DNA from: Pseudomonadota bacterium
GTDB lineage: Bacteria > Pseudomonadota > Alphaproteobacteria > Rhizobiales > Rhizobiaceae
Length of the DNA: 64,000 bases
Assembly: GCA_023404095.1 (NCBI GenBank)
Contig: JAEYDD010000041.1
Coordinates: 124,001-188,000 of the forward strand
Direction of reading: 5' to 3'
The position numbers and the translations under genes were made by a program. The notes under the pieces were generated by a model, which was given only the letters and a program-made list of their open reading frames with translations, was not told the DNA's origin and did no database searches. Shown here in pieces: positions 35,983 through 44,121 of the stretch. Positions within the stretch are counted from its first letter, which is position 1, and the number at the start of each line of letters is the position of its first letter.

Positions 35983-36972
35983 CTAGGCTCCTCGCCCGGT
36001 CATCTGCCTTGCGGCGATCCCGGCCGCGGCAAGTGCCTCCCGCGCCGCGGTCAGATCGATGGTGTTCTGCAAAAATCCATGGGTGACGCCCGGAACGACC
36101 GTGACGGTTTCGTCCCGGCCAAGGGCCCGCAGGCGCCGATGCAGGATCAGGGTGTCGCTGAGCAGGGGGTCGACGCCGCCCGCCATCAGATGCAGCGGCG
36201 GCAGGGACGCGAGCGCCGCATCGCTTGCCCTCAGGGGACAGGCGAGCGGATCGCCGGAGATATCGGCGCCGTTGGCGCCATACCAGGCCCAATAACGCTG
36301 CATCTTGGCCCGCGTCAGCCCTGGGCCGTTCGCAAAGGCCTCGTAGGACGAGGTTTCGAAGTCCATCGCATAGTTGCCGTAGAAAAGCAGCGCGCCGGCC
36401 GCGGCATCGGCCCGGCCGGCATCCTGCTCGTGCAGCAGGGCGGCCAGTGCCAGGTTGGCCCCGGCAGAATCACCCGCAACGAGCAACGGCCCCGCGACGA
36501 CACCGGCTTCCGAGGTTGCGGAAAAGGCCGCACGAAGACAGCCGACCACATCCAGCAAGCCGGACGGAAAGGGGTTTTCCGGAGCAAGCCTGTAGTCGGG
36601 AAGGAGAACCGGGAGACCCGATTCGACAGCAAGCACACGCGCGCAACGCTCATGCGTCTGCGGGCTGCAGAAGGCGAAGCCGCCGCCATGCACATAAAGG
36701 ATCGCACCCGGCGCCGCATCCTGTGGGATCAGGACGCGCATCCGGCAACGCGCGCTTCCAAGTGCCGTGTCCGCATCCACCCAGACGTCGGTCGTCACAG
36801 CCATGGCCGGCAGATCGCGATTCCAGCGCCTGTTGGATTGCTCCGACAGGGCCCGCCCCTCGGCGGCAGGAAGCAGCGTCGGGTCCTGTTGCGGCCCCTC
36901 GGCCGCGATCTGCGCCATCAGAGCCGCCATTTCAGGCGAGAGGGTCGGGTCGAGGGGCACCGGCGCACTCAT
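35983..36972 (-). CDS. Alpha/beta hydrolase, hormone-sensitive-lipase-type esterase
   Basis: 329 residues. The oxyanion motif HGGGF (YVHGGGFAFCS), the nucleophile elbow GDSAGANLAL and the C-terminal catalytic His in PGVTHGFLQNT define a class IV esterase. No signal peptide, so it acts on intracellular esters. It overlaps the upstream GntR gene by ATGA and sits directly ahead of the binding-protein gene, which suggests that the cluster's substrate arrives as an ester, for example an acylated sugar, and is de-esterified inside the cell. Confidence 0.9.
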   Translation of the reverse strand: MSAPVPLDPTLSPEMAALMAQIAAEGPQQDPTLLPAAEGRALSEQSNRRWNRDLPAMAVTTDVWVDADTALGSARCRMRVLIPQDAAPGAILYVHGGGFAFCSPQTHERCARVLAVESGLPVLLPDYRLAPENPFPSGLLDVVGCLRAAFSATSEAGVVAGPLLVAGDSAGANLALAALLHEQDAGRADAAAGALLFYGNYAMDFETSSYEAFANGPGLTRAKMQRYWAWYGANGADISGDPLACPLRASDAALASLPPLHLMAGGVDPLLSDTLILHRRLRALGRDETVTVVPGVTHGFLQNTIDLTAAREALAAAGIAARQMTGRGA

Positions 36973-37658
36973 TGGACGACGTCCGGAAATACGCTCGGGC
37001 CGAGATCGACGATCGTCGCGATGTGGTGCAACAGCGCCGCGTTGGCGCGGGCGACGTCGCCGCTTTCGATCGCCTCGATGATAGCCGCGTGACGCTGTGC
37101 CGTGGCAACCAGATCGCGTGGCGCCGTGCTGCGGGAAATCTTGAAACGGTGATTGTGGACGAGGCAGCGATGAAGGATCGGATCGAGCGCCGGCAGTCGC
37201 GCATCCTGGAAGATGCGCCGGTGGAAATCGCGGTCCGCCGATGCAAGCTCGAGTTCGTCATCACGATGGGCCGCATCCATCATCTCTTCAAACAGCACAT
37301 TGAGGTCGGAGATCAGCGTTCGGCTCGGCGCCTGCACCACGCGGAGAATACCACTGCACTCGATCTGCCGGCGCACGCGGAACATCTCGACCGCCTCGTC
37401 TTCCGTGCATTCCGAGACCTGCGTGCCGCGATGCCCCTGGCGGAGGACGAGCCCCTCTTCCTGCAATTGCAGCAGCGCCTCGCGCACCGTCCCCTGGCTG
37501 CAGCCGAAATGCGCCGCAAGGTCAAGCTCGGTCAGCGAAGCACCGGCCGGCAGCACACCCAGCATGATGTCACGCTTCAACGCGTTGAAGGCAGCCGCCG
37601 ATTTTGCGGGCTTCGAGGGCATCAAGCGGGCATTCGGCCTTGTCGAAAAATAGGACAT
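36969..37658 (-). CDS. GntR-family regulator (FadR subfamily, FCD domain)
   Basis: 229 residues. A winged helix (LTELDLAAHFGCSQGTVREA, then LQLQEEGLVLRQGHRGTQVS) is joined to an all-helical FCD domain with its metal/ligand histidines (ADRDFHRRIF, QRHAAIIEAI). It is probably the local repressor, released by a sugar-derived acid. The start is uncertain: ATG 37697 overlaps the operator-like repeat and is unlikely; 37658 gives a normal length, and 37670 or 37622 are alternatives. It is divergent from the ATPase gene. Confidence 0.88.
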   Translation of the reverse strand: MSYFSTRPNARLMPSKPAKSAAAFNALKRDIMLGVLPAGASLTELDLAAHFGCSQGTVREALLQLQEEGLVLRQGHRGTQVSECTEDEAVEMFRVRRQIECSGILRVVQAPSRTLISDLNVLFEEMMDAAHRDDELELASADRDFHRRIFQDARLPALDPILHRCLVHNHRFKISRSTAPRDLVATAQRHAAIIEAIESGDVARANAALLHHIATIVDLGPSVFPDVVQ

Positions 37659-37696
37659 TGCGCGTTCCATGGAGTTGCCAACCGGCGTTCGTATCA

Positions 37697-37718
37697 TTAT
37701 TGATATTGATATCGATAA
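37697..37718. promoter_or_regulatory. Operator-like inverted repeat in the divergent GntR / ABC-ATPase promoter
   Basis: TTATTGATA and TATCGATAA form a 9-bp inverted repeat with one mismatch and a 4-bp spacer. It lies in an AT-rich island midway between the divergent GntR gene and the ATPase gene, the expected place for an FCD-type GntR operator controlling both directions. Confidence 0.6.
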
Positions 37719-37759
37719 AGATGGTCAAGGGCCGATTTCGGCCTTCGGAGGAGAAAGCA

Positions 37760-38842
37760 GTGACCGCAATCGCCCTTAGAAAGATCCGCAAGACCTACGG
37801 TTCGCTGGACGTCATCCACGAGGTCGACATCGACATCGAGAGCGGTGAGTTTCTCGTGCTTGTCGGCCCTTCCGGCTGCGGAAAATCCACACTGCTGCGC
37901 ATGATCGCCGGATTGGAGGAGATCTCTGGCGGCGTGCTCGACATTGGCGGCAAGGTGGTCAACGCGCTGCCACCGTCCGATCGCGACATCGCCATGGTGT
38001 TCCAGGACTACGCGCTTTACCCGCACATGACCGTGCGTGAGAACATGGCCTTCGGGCTGAAGATGCGCGGCACGAGCGAGGACGCGATCGAAAAGCGCGT
38101 CTCCGGTGCTGCAGATATCCTCAAGATCGCCAATTTTCTCGATCGCCGGCCGGCCCAGCTTTCCGGCGGCCAGCGCCAGCGCGTCGCCATGGGGCGCGCC
38201 ATCGTGCGCGAACCGTCGGCCTTCCTGTTCGACGAACCGCTGTCCAACCTCGACGCCGCGCTTCGCGTCGAGATGCGCCTTGAGATCGCCAAGCTGCACA
38301 ACCGGATGAGGGCGACAACCGTCTACGTCACCCACGACCAGGTGGAGGCGATGACGCTTGCCGACCGCATCGTCGTGCTCAATGCCGGCCGGATCGAACA
38401 GATCGGCCCGCCGCTGGAACTCTACCACCGTCCCGAAAGCCTGTTCGTCGCCCGCTTCATCGGCAGTCCGACGATGAATACCCTGTCGGCTGAGCTCACC
38501 TCGTCCGATGATGGCGAGACCCGGCTGACGGTCAGCGGCAGGACGGTCACCGTGCAGCTGGGCGCGCCTCTTTCACACGCACCGGCCAGCGTCACCCTCG
38601 GCGTACGCCCCGAAGATCTGATCCGCTGTTCGCCGGAAGAGGCATGGTTCTCCGGCGAGCTTTCCGTGGTCGAGCGCCTTGGCGCGCAGACATACGGCTA
38701 TGTCGAGATCGGCGAAAGCCGTATGCTGACCGTCGAATTCCCCCGCAACGCGGAAATCCGTGTCGGCGAAAAGGTCCATGTCCGCGGCAACCCGGCCGGC
38801 ACCCACCTCTTCGACGACGCCACGGGCCGCCGGATCAACTGA
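37760..38842 (+). CDS. Carbohydrate ABC transporter ATP-binding protein (UgpC/MalK type)
   Basis: 360 residues. Walker A GPSGCGKST, Q-loop MVFQDYALYPHM, signature QLSGGQRQR, Walker B FLFDEPLSNLD and switch H in YVTHDQVEAM are all intact, followed by a C-terminal TOBE/OB regulatory domain (about 235-360). The start is GTG with GGAGGAG 6 nt upstream; an ATG at 37721 in frame is weaker. It supplies the ATPase for the transporter encoded by the leftward operon, from which it is separated only by the shared promoter. Confidence 0.92.
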   Translation: MTAIALRKIRKTYGSLDVIHEVDIDIESGEFLVLVGPSGCGKSTLLRMIAGLEEISGGVLDIGGKVVNALPPSDRDIAMVFQDYALYPHMTVRENMAFGLKMRGTSEDAIEKRVSGAADILKIANFLDRRPAQLSGGQRQRVAMGRAIVREPSAFLFDEPLSNLDAALRVEMRLEIAKLHNRMRATTVYVTHDQVEAMTLADRIVVLNAGRIEQIGPPLELYHRPESLFVARFIGSPTMNTLSAELTSSDDGETRLTVSGRTVTVQLGAPLSHAPASVTLGVRPEDLIRCSPEEAWFSGELSVVERLGAQTYGYVEIGESRMLTVEFPRNAEIRVGEKVHVRGNPAGTHLFDDATGRRIN

Positions 38843-38938
38843 GGAGCGCCGGCCGCCTCAGCAAGGACACGAGTAGCGCCAGCCTCCACTGGCGCGCTCA
38901 GCCCTCGGATCCAGCGCCCCTTCGCCGTCTGACAAGCA

Positions 38939-38949
38939 CCCCCCCCCCC
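38939..38949. repeat. Poly-C tract (11 C)
   Basis: Eleven consecutive C in the 280-bp gap between the ATPase gene and the HPP-CBS gene. Nothing else is visible in that gap. Confidence 0.8.
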
Positions 38950-39122
38950 GGAAAGGCGACCAGACTCTCGCATCAGCGGGTCGACCCGGACCAAGCACTG
39001 CACATTTTTCGGGCTATCTGCTTATTTTAGGTCAGATTTGCGCGCCGCGAGCCGCGAGCCGTGCTAACGACATGCCCGCACCTGCCGCGGACTGTCCCGC
39101 GGGCACGATCCGGCGAGACGAC

Positions 39123-40319
39123 ATGATAAAACCCTCGGAATTTCTCAGGCGGTTGCGGCCCGCCATCGCCCCCGTCAGCGGAGCGGAGCGATTTCGTGCC
39201 GCTATCGGCGCCCTTCTCGGCATTCTCCTCACCGGTTTCGTCAGCACCTTCGCGCTCGGGGCAAGCGCCAGCCTGCCGCTGTTGATCGCACCGATGGGCG
39301 CTTCCGCGGTGCTCTTGTTCGCCGCACCGTCAAGCCCCCTCGCCCAGCCCTGGTCGATTGTCGGCGGCAACACGCTTGCCGCCGTGATTGGCGTCACCTG
39401 CGCACTGTTCATCAAGGATCCGATCGTTGCCGCTGCCATCGCCATCGCCATGGCGATCGGCGCGATGATGATGCTCGGCTGCCTGCATCCGCCGAGCGGC
39501 GCCGTCGCACTGACCGCCGTTCTCGGCGGACCTTCTGTGCACGACGCAGGCTACTGGTTCGTGCTGACACCGGTCGGCATCAATTCTTTGCTGATCCTCG
39601 CCGTCGCCATCGCCTTCAACAACCTCACCGGACGGCGCTATCCGCACTTCGCCACCGGCGCCACGGCAAATCCGCAGCAGACGGCCGATCCGGCTCCGAC
39701 GCGAAGGCTGGGCACGATTCCGGAAGACCTCGAGGCGGTCCTTGCCCAGTATGACGAAATCATCGACGTGAGCCCTGACGTTCTGGACGAACTGCTTCAT
39801 CAGGCGCAAATCCGCGCCTACACGCGCCGCTCCGGCGAAATCAGCTGTGCGGAAGTCATGTCGCGCGATGTCGCCACCGTATCACCCGAAACATCGCTGC
39901 GCGACGCATGGCAGCTTCTGCTAAAGCACCGCATCAAGGCCCTGCCCGTCGTCACTGCAAACGATGGACTCGTCGGCATCGTCACCCAGACCGACTTCAT
40001 GCACAACGCCGTCCTGAACAACAACGGCCAGCTTCGCTTCGGCTTCGCCGGCAAGGTCCGCCTGGCGCTGGGCGGTCGCAACGGCAAGCCGCGGTTCGTC
40101 GCCGACATCATGACGCGCCGCGTCCAGTCCGCGGCCCCGGAGACGATGATCGCCAAGCTCGTGCCGCCGATGGCGGACATGGGCCTTCATCATATGCCCG
40201 TGGTCGACCGCAACAACCGCGTCATCGGCATCGTCACGCAATCCGATCTTATCGCAGCCCTTTTCCAGCGCGCAGCGACTGATTCTCCGTCGGAAGAGCG
40301 GAAAACGGATGCAGCCTGA
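39123..40319 (+). CDS. HPP family membrane protein with tandem CBS domains
   Basis: 398 residues. Four membrane helices (about 30-170) carry the HPP signature (LGCLHPPSGAVALTAVLGG). The cytosolic half holds two CBS motifs (about 245-305, ISCAEVMSRDVATVSPETSL, and 325-385, VADIMTRRVQSAAPETMI), which normally bind adenosine nucleotides. HPP proteins have been linked to nitrite or other small-solute transport in plants and cyanobacteria; the role in this combination is unknown. The start at 39123 is preferred over 39072 because it begins just before the first conserved segment. Confidence 0.9.
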   Translation: MIKPSEFLRRLRPAIAPVSGAERFRAAIGALLGILLTGFVSTFALGASASLPLLIAPMGASAVLLFAAPSSPLAQPWSIVGGNTLAAVIGVTCALFIKDPIVAAAIAIAMAIGAMMMLGCLHPPSGAVALTAVLGGPSVHDAGYWFVLTPVGINSLLILAVAIAFNNLTGRRYPHFATGATANPQQTADPAPTRRLGTIPEDLEAVLAQYDEIIDVSPDVLDELLHQAQIRAYTRRSGEISCAEVMSRDVATVSPETSLRDAWQLLLKHRIKALPVVTANDGLVGIVTQTDFMHNAVLNNNGQLRFGFAGKVRLALGGRNGKPRFVADIMTRRVQSAAPETMIAKLVPPMADMGLHHMPVVDRNNRVIGIVTQSDLIAALFQRAATDSPSEERKTDAA

Positions 40320-40569
40320 GCATCAAAGCATGCCGCAGCTGCCACCCGGAAAAACGAAAAGGCCGGGCGAGGAAACGCACCGACCTTCTCAACGCCGAAT
40401 TGTTGCCCTGCCAGTACATCCGTGGTCAGCGACATCAAGTTCGACTGATCCCGCGGGCATCCACGACTTTGAGTGGGACGCTTAACCGGCGGGACCGATG
40501 CCCATCATATGGGGGGCCGTTGTGTTCCAAACAAGCCCTCGCCCTGAGAGAGCAGCGTCAGCCCCTCCG

Positions 40570-41115
40570 TCAATACGGCGAAATGCACTGACGACGGGGG
40601 CCGTAGTAAGGCTGGAACGTATTGTCGAAGGCCCGGTAGGAACGGTAGCGCGCATAGCACCAACTGACATGCGTGTTGCCGCCATAATAGCGCGGCGCGA
40701 CGTATCGGGGCTGGGCGATGACGCTGCCTATGATTGCTCCGGCAGCAAGACCTCCGACGACCGCTCCGAAACCGTCGTAGCCGCCATAGTAAGGGCCGTA
40801 GCCCCCGTAGTAGGGACCGTAGTAGCGTCCGTAATATCCGCCGTATCTGTAGGGACCACGCCAGGCGGGACGATACCGGTAGGCGTTGCGATAATAGCCG
40901 TGACGATAGGGGGTGCCGCCCCAGTAGCCTCCACCCCGACGGCCTCCGGCCCAGTGACCGCCCCGGTACCCGCCTCGATCCCGCACCTGCACGATGTCCG
41001 AATTGCCGATACTCGCCGCCTGGAACGCTGGCAGCGCCTGTGCCGGCACGACGCCCGAGGCCGCAGCGGCCAGCGACAGGCAGATTGCTGCAAAATACCT
41101 CATCTCGCTCACCAT
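40570..41115 (-). CDS. BA14K-family exported Gly/Tyr-rich protein
   Basis: 181 residues. The signal peptide (about 1-28) ends in PAQALP. The middle (about 50-115) is a low-complexity Gly/Tyr/Arg stretch (repeats of YYGRYYGPYYGGY type). A Gly-zipper-like helix (FGAVVGGLAAGAIIGSVIA) precedes the C-terminal BA14K motif VSWCYARYRSYRAFDNTFQP. BA14K proteins are confined mainly to Hyphomicrobiales and are surface or periplasmic proteins first seen as a Brucella antigen. The start could also be the ATG four codons later. Confidence 0.88.
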   Translation of the reverse strand: MVSEMRYFAAICLSLAAAASGVVPAQALPAFQAASIGNSDIVQVRDRGGYRGGHWAGGRRGGGYWGGTPYRHGYYRNAYRYRPAWRGPYRYGGYYGRYYGPYYGGYGPYYGGYDGFGAVVGGLAAGAIIGSVIAQPRYVAPRYYGGNTHVSWCYARYRSYRAFDNTFQPYYGPRRQCISPY

Positions 41116-41373
41116 TTGCCTTTCATAAGGCAGACGCATCGGCGGCACTTTTGTGCCGTCTAAGAAAAACTATAGCACAAACGTCATGCTTCCATCCCGG
41201 CAATTGGCCTGGTTCGCTGGGTCCGCCGCCCTGCCCGCCCCCTCGATCCGGCCACATCCACAGGGCGCCTGCGGAAAAATGTACGGACCGGAGGATTTTT
41301 TTCGCCAGTGGCTAGACAAGGTCGGCGAACGCCATTATACGCCCCATCAGACCGCAGCGACGCGGTTCTGGAC

Positions 41374-41449
<76 letters not shown>

Positions 41450-41481
41450 AAACTTTCAATGACTTAGAGGCGGATGCTGGT

Positions 41482-41516
41482 CTCACGAATTTCGTGAGTC
41501 GCCACCGAGTCGCCAC
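41482..41516. repeat. Palindrome and direct repeats next to the tRNA-Lys attachment site
   Basis: CTCACGAA-T-TTCGTGAG (41482-41498) is a perfect 8-bp inverted repeat with a 1-nt centre. It runs into two copies of GAGTCGCCAC at 41496-41505 and 41507-41516, an 11-bp period. Such short repeats near an integration site are typical of integrase arm or excisionase binding sites. Confidence 0.65.
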
Positions 41517-41564
41517 GGGAATGGAAGTTCCTTCCAACACAAAGAAATTCCCTTCGGTACCATT

Positions 41565-41891
41565 TCACTTCCTAAGATAGCTCTTCTTGCCATTGTCGGA
41601 GTAGCAAAAGCGCCCTCCCCGCGGACCAACGCAGTAGCGCCCCTCTCGACATGAGCATTCACCTGCTGACGATGGTGCCATCTCTGTGTTGCCACCGAGG
41701 AACCCGACAGCACCGCCCATTATGGCTGAGCAAGACTTTTTGCTCGCGCTAACTGATCCGTCATTGCAGATGAACGTGTCCCCCTGGCAACGCGCTATGC
41801 CGCCTTTCTTGCCGCTGCACGGAGTGTTTGCCGCATGCGCCGGTATCGACGTTACGGCCAATGCCACTATCGCCATTAAAAATTGTCGCAC
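41565..41891 (-). CDS. Small exported cysteine-rich protein
   Basis: 108 residues from a GTG start with GGAGGGG upstream. The signal peptide (MRQFLMAIVALAVTSIPAHA) is clear. The mature ~88 residues hold eight cysteines, an even number fitting disulfides, in two clusters (TPCSGKKGGIARCQGDTFIC and GECSCREGRYCVGPRGGRFC). I do not recognise a named family with confidence. It is the first gene inside the element after the tRNA, so it could be a lysogenic-conversion gene or an unrelated passenger. The 260 bases up to the next gene are GC-rich and hold no gene that I can support. Confidence 0.7.
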   Translation of the reverse strand: MRQFLMAIVALAVTSIPAHAANTPCSGKKGGIARCQGDTFICNDGSVSASKKSCSAIMGGAVGFLGGNTEMAPSSAGECSCREGRYCVGPRGGRFCYSDNGKKSYLRK

Positions 41892-42151
41892 GACGCCCCT
41901 CCCAGCCAGAACGTGCAACGTATTCCGCAACGGCGCAAGAAAAGGATAACACCGGCTGGTGAGGCCGGTGCGCTGTGGTGGCGGTGGTAGGTGACGGGCC
42001 GCCAACGCTGTGCCGCTGACGACCCGCCCGGCCTGCCGGTTCACGCGGCAAGCCGCCCCGGCCGGGGTCTTGGGAGAAAGGGCCGCGGCGGCCCAAAGGC
42101 GCCAGCGGCAAGAGCCAGCCGGGACTTGCGGCAAACGGCTGACTTGAAACT

Positions 42152-42469
42152 CTAGTTCGGCTGGAGCGCTGCTGCCGCCTCGACGACCTGCCAAATTTGG
42201 AAGTTCAGCTCGTTGAAGCCGAGCTGTTCCTCGAGCTCGATCTCGTGGAGATCCTCAAGCGCTCGAAGATGCCGATACATCTCTTCAGCCAACGTCGACA
42301 GGATCTTCGCGCGCATCAGGACATCGCGTGCTTCAGGTTGGCGCGGGCGATGACCGCCCGCTTCCGTGGTTCTGCTGGCCTCAGAGGCGCGGCGTCTTAA
42401 TCTGGCGCCCTCCTCAGGCTCGAAGGCGATTGCTGGTACTCGTCTTAATCTGGCTATGGCCGCTGTCAT
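42152..42469 (-). CDS. Small helical protein divergent from the XRE regulator
   Basis: 105 residues, charged, Arg-rich in the first half and strongly helical, Glu/Leu-rich in the second (LEDLHEIELEEQLGFNELNF). AGGAGATCC lies at good spacing before the ATG, which supports a real gene. It is divergent from a small XRE regulator across a repeat-rich intergenic region, the usual layout of a phage early switch. No family recognised. Confidence 0.65.
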   Translation of the reverse strand: MTAAIARLRRVPAIAFEPEEGARLRRRASEASRTTEAGGHRPRQPEARDVLMRAKILSTLAEEMYRHLRALEDLHEIELEEQLGFNELNFQIWQVVEAAAALQPN

Positions 42470-42500
42470 GGTTGGATCTCCTCGCGTGTTGCTTTTGTCG

Positions 42501-42573
42501 CAGTGTGTTTATACACTGTACCGACACAATAGCCGATTCTGGTTCCGTGTCAACACGCATTTGTACAGGGTAC
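42501..42573. promoter_or_regulatory. Operator-like repeats in the divergent XRE region
   Basis: CAGTGT-GTTTAT-ACACTG (42501-42518) is a 6-bp inverted repeat overlapping CTGTACC. A second site GTAC-AGG-GTAC (42563-42573) ends five bases before the XRE start codon. The related cores CACTGTACC and CAGGGTACC suggest two operators for the regulator encoded at 42578. Confidence 0.5.
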
Positions 42574-42577
42574 CAAA

Positions 42578-42817
42578 ATGAAGCCCATTCAGTTGAAAAT
42601 GGCCCGCGCTGCAGTAGGCCTTGGTGTTCGAGAACTTGCCGAATTGGCGGGGGTAACGGCGAATACCATCACACGTATCGAGAACGGTGCCGACGCGAAG
42701 CAGTCTACGCTAGGCGCTATTCAAAAAGTGCTGGAGGAGAAGGTGATCTTCCTCTCGGACGGTGAAACCACCACAGGGGGCCCCGGCGTCCGCCTGCGCG
42801 ACCGGCAGGACCAATAA
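42578..42817 (+). CDS. Small XRE-family helix-turn-helix regulator
   Basis: 79 residues. The HTH is MARAAVGLGVRELAELAGVT followed by ANTITRIENGADA, a standard Cro/C1 type; the tail is short and polar, with no protease or dimerisation domain. It is likely a Cro- or CI-like regulator of the element's left arm. It begins five bases after a palindromic site and is followed one base later by the next gene. Confidence 0.88.
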   Translation: MKPIQLKMARAAVGLGVRELAELAGVTANTITRIENGADAKQSTLGAIQKVLEEKVIFLSDGETTTGGPGVRLRDRQDQ

Positions 42818-42818
42818 G

Positions 42819-43082
42819 ATGCCCAAGAAGCCTAAGAACGAACATTCGGAACTTGCCGGCGAATTCACCGAGGACGGCGTGACCGTCCTAGTCGATATTT
42901 TCCGCCCGGCAGGCACCAACAATGACTGGCGGCTCGAGGTCATCACGCAGAACGAAGACGTCTTCGAGTGGGAGGATGGCTTCGCCACAGATCGCGATGC
43001 GTTCAACGAGTTCCTAGCCACGGTTGCGCGCGATGGCATCAAGTCCTTCCTTGAAGAGGATGATCCTCCGGCAGTGCATTGA
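42819..43082 (+). CDS. Small acidic protein, operon partner of the XRE regulator
   Basis: 87 residues, acidic, probably alpha/beta (FTEDGVTVLVDIFRPAGTNN, DWRLEVITQNEDVFEW). It starts one base after the XRE stop, so the two are co-translated. No family recognised. Conserved small proteins next to XRE genes are common in phages and islands. Confidence 0.65.
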   Translation: MPKKPKNEHSELAGEFTEDGVTVLVDIFRPAGTNNDWRLEVITQNEDVFEWEDGFATDRDAFNEFLATVARDGIKSFLEEDDPPAVH

Positions 43083-43214
43083 CCACCACGCCACGCTCTA
43101 CTAGCTAGTGTTGCGGCCCACCAAGCCGCCTGCATTCCGCCACCACCGGAGCAATACCGCCATTGGCATTCGTGCCGTCGGCAACTTGTTTTTCGATAAT
43201 GGTGCTGGGAGTCC

Positions 43215-43760
43215 ATGACCACTGACCTTCTATCCAAGCTACCGATGTTCGCAACCGACGATGAGATCGCCATTGCGATCGTGGGAAAAGCGCGGGCCTC
43301 GCACTGGAAGCGCGGCGCACTCGTACTGTTTGAGGCGCGGGGCTTTCCAAAGGTTGACGCGCTTCATGGCGGCCGCCCGGTGCCGTTGGTACGCAAGTGG
43401 TACAACCAGTATATGGGGGTAGAAAAAAGCTACGTTCTCCAGACGCTGGAACCCACGAAAGACAATCCAGACGCATGGCGTTCGAAACGCGAGATCCGAG
43501 CCGAGCGAAAGCCACAACTCGAACTGAACACCCGGTGCCTCAAGGCTCTGCGCTACATGGTCGAGCACCCTGACGTGCGCACCAGCGTGGAGATTCCCGG
43601 AGCTCGCGATTTCACGCTCGAGCAACTGGCCCTGGCCGGCGCCCTCACGGAAGGAAAACGCGATACCCAGGGAGACCGGACTTGGACGGTCACCGATGTT
43701 GGGCGTGAAGAAATAGCCCGGATTAATGACTGGCACTTTGGGAAGCGCCGTCTTCCTTGA
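43215..43760 (+). CDS. Phage-like protein with possible winged-helix ends
   Basis: 181 residues. The N-terminal ~70 residues (MFATDDEIAIAIVGKARASH, then ARGFPKVDALHGGRPVPLVR and KWYNQYMG) look like the small winged-helix units of excisionase-type phage proteins, where a wing hairpin is followed by a short helix. The C-terminal third (LNTRCLKALRYMVEHPDVRT, then TVTDVGREEIARI) also reads as a winged helix. A DNA-binding role is an inference from these patterns only. Confidence 0.6.
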   Translation: MTTDLLSKLPMFATDDEIAIAIVGKARASHWKRGALVLFEARGFPKVDALHGGRPVPLVRKWYNQYMGVEKSYVLQTLEPTKDNPDAWRSKREIRAERKPQLELNTRCLKALRYMVEHPDVRTSVEIPGARDFTLEQLALAGALTEGKRDTQGDRTWTVTDVGREEIARINDWHFGKRRLP

Positions 43761-43774
43761 CGTTGGAGATCGAA

Positions 43775-43972
43775 ATGACCCCAGAAGAACGAATCGAGCA
43801 GCTTGAGGCCAAGGTCGGGCAGGCTTATCAGGTGATAGGAATCCTTCTAGCTGGACCTGGCGGCAAGTGTGTCGACTTCGACCTGCCTGAAGGCCAACGT
43901 GCACTCGATTACTTCGCGCACGAAGAATACGAGGACGACTTTCTGCCGTTCGCGCATCCTCGGAGCAAGTGA
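43775..43972 (+). CDS. Small hypothetical protein
   Basis: 65 residues. A coiled-coil N-terminus (EERIEQLEAKVGQAYQVIGI) is followed by an acidic tail (HEEYEDDFLPFAH). GGAG lies 7 nt before the ATG. It follows the winged-helix-like gene by 14 bp and overlaps the next tiny gene by GTGA. Confidence 0.6.
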   Translation: MTPEERIEQLEAKVGQAYQVIGILLAGPGGKCVDFDLPEGQRALDYFAHEEYEDDFLPFAHPRSK

Positions 43973-44103
43973 CCACCGCCCTCTCTTTCCTCGCCATCAT
44001 CTCGGCCGGCCTGGCGTTCTACAGGCCGACCATCCTCTCGTGCTTTGCTGCGAGCCTACTGAACGGAATGGCAGTCTATGCCTGGTGGGCGCCCGGGCTG
44101 TGA
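43969..44103 (+). CDS. Tiny hydrophobic protein coupled to the preceding gene
   Basis: A 44-residue frame starting at GTG in a GTGA overlap with the previous stop, with GGAG just upstream. It has one or two hydrophobic helices (LSFLAIISAGLAFY and SLLNGMAVYAWWAPGL). The coupling and membrane character support a real micro-gene; the function is unknown. Confidence 0.45.
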   Translation: MTTALSFLAIISAGLAFYRPTILSCFAASLLNGMAVYAWWAPGL

Positions 44104-44121
44104 AGCCGAGCTAGACATCGT

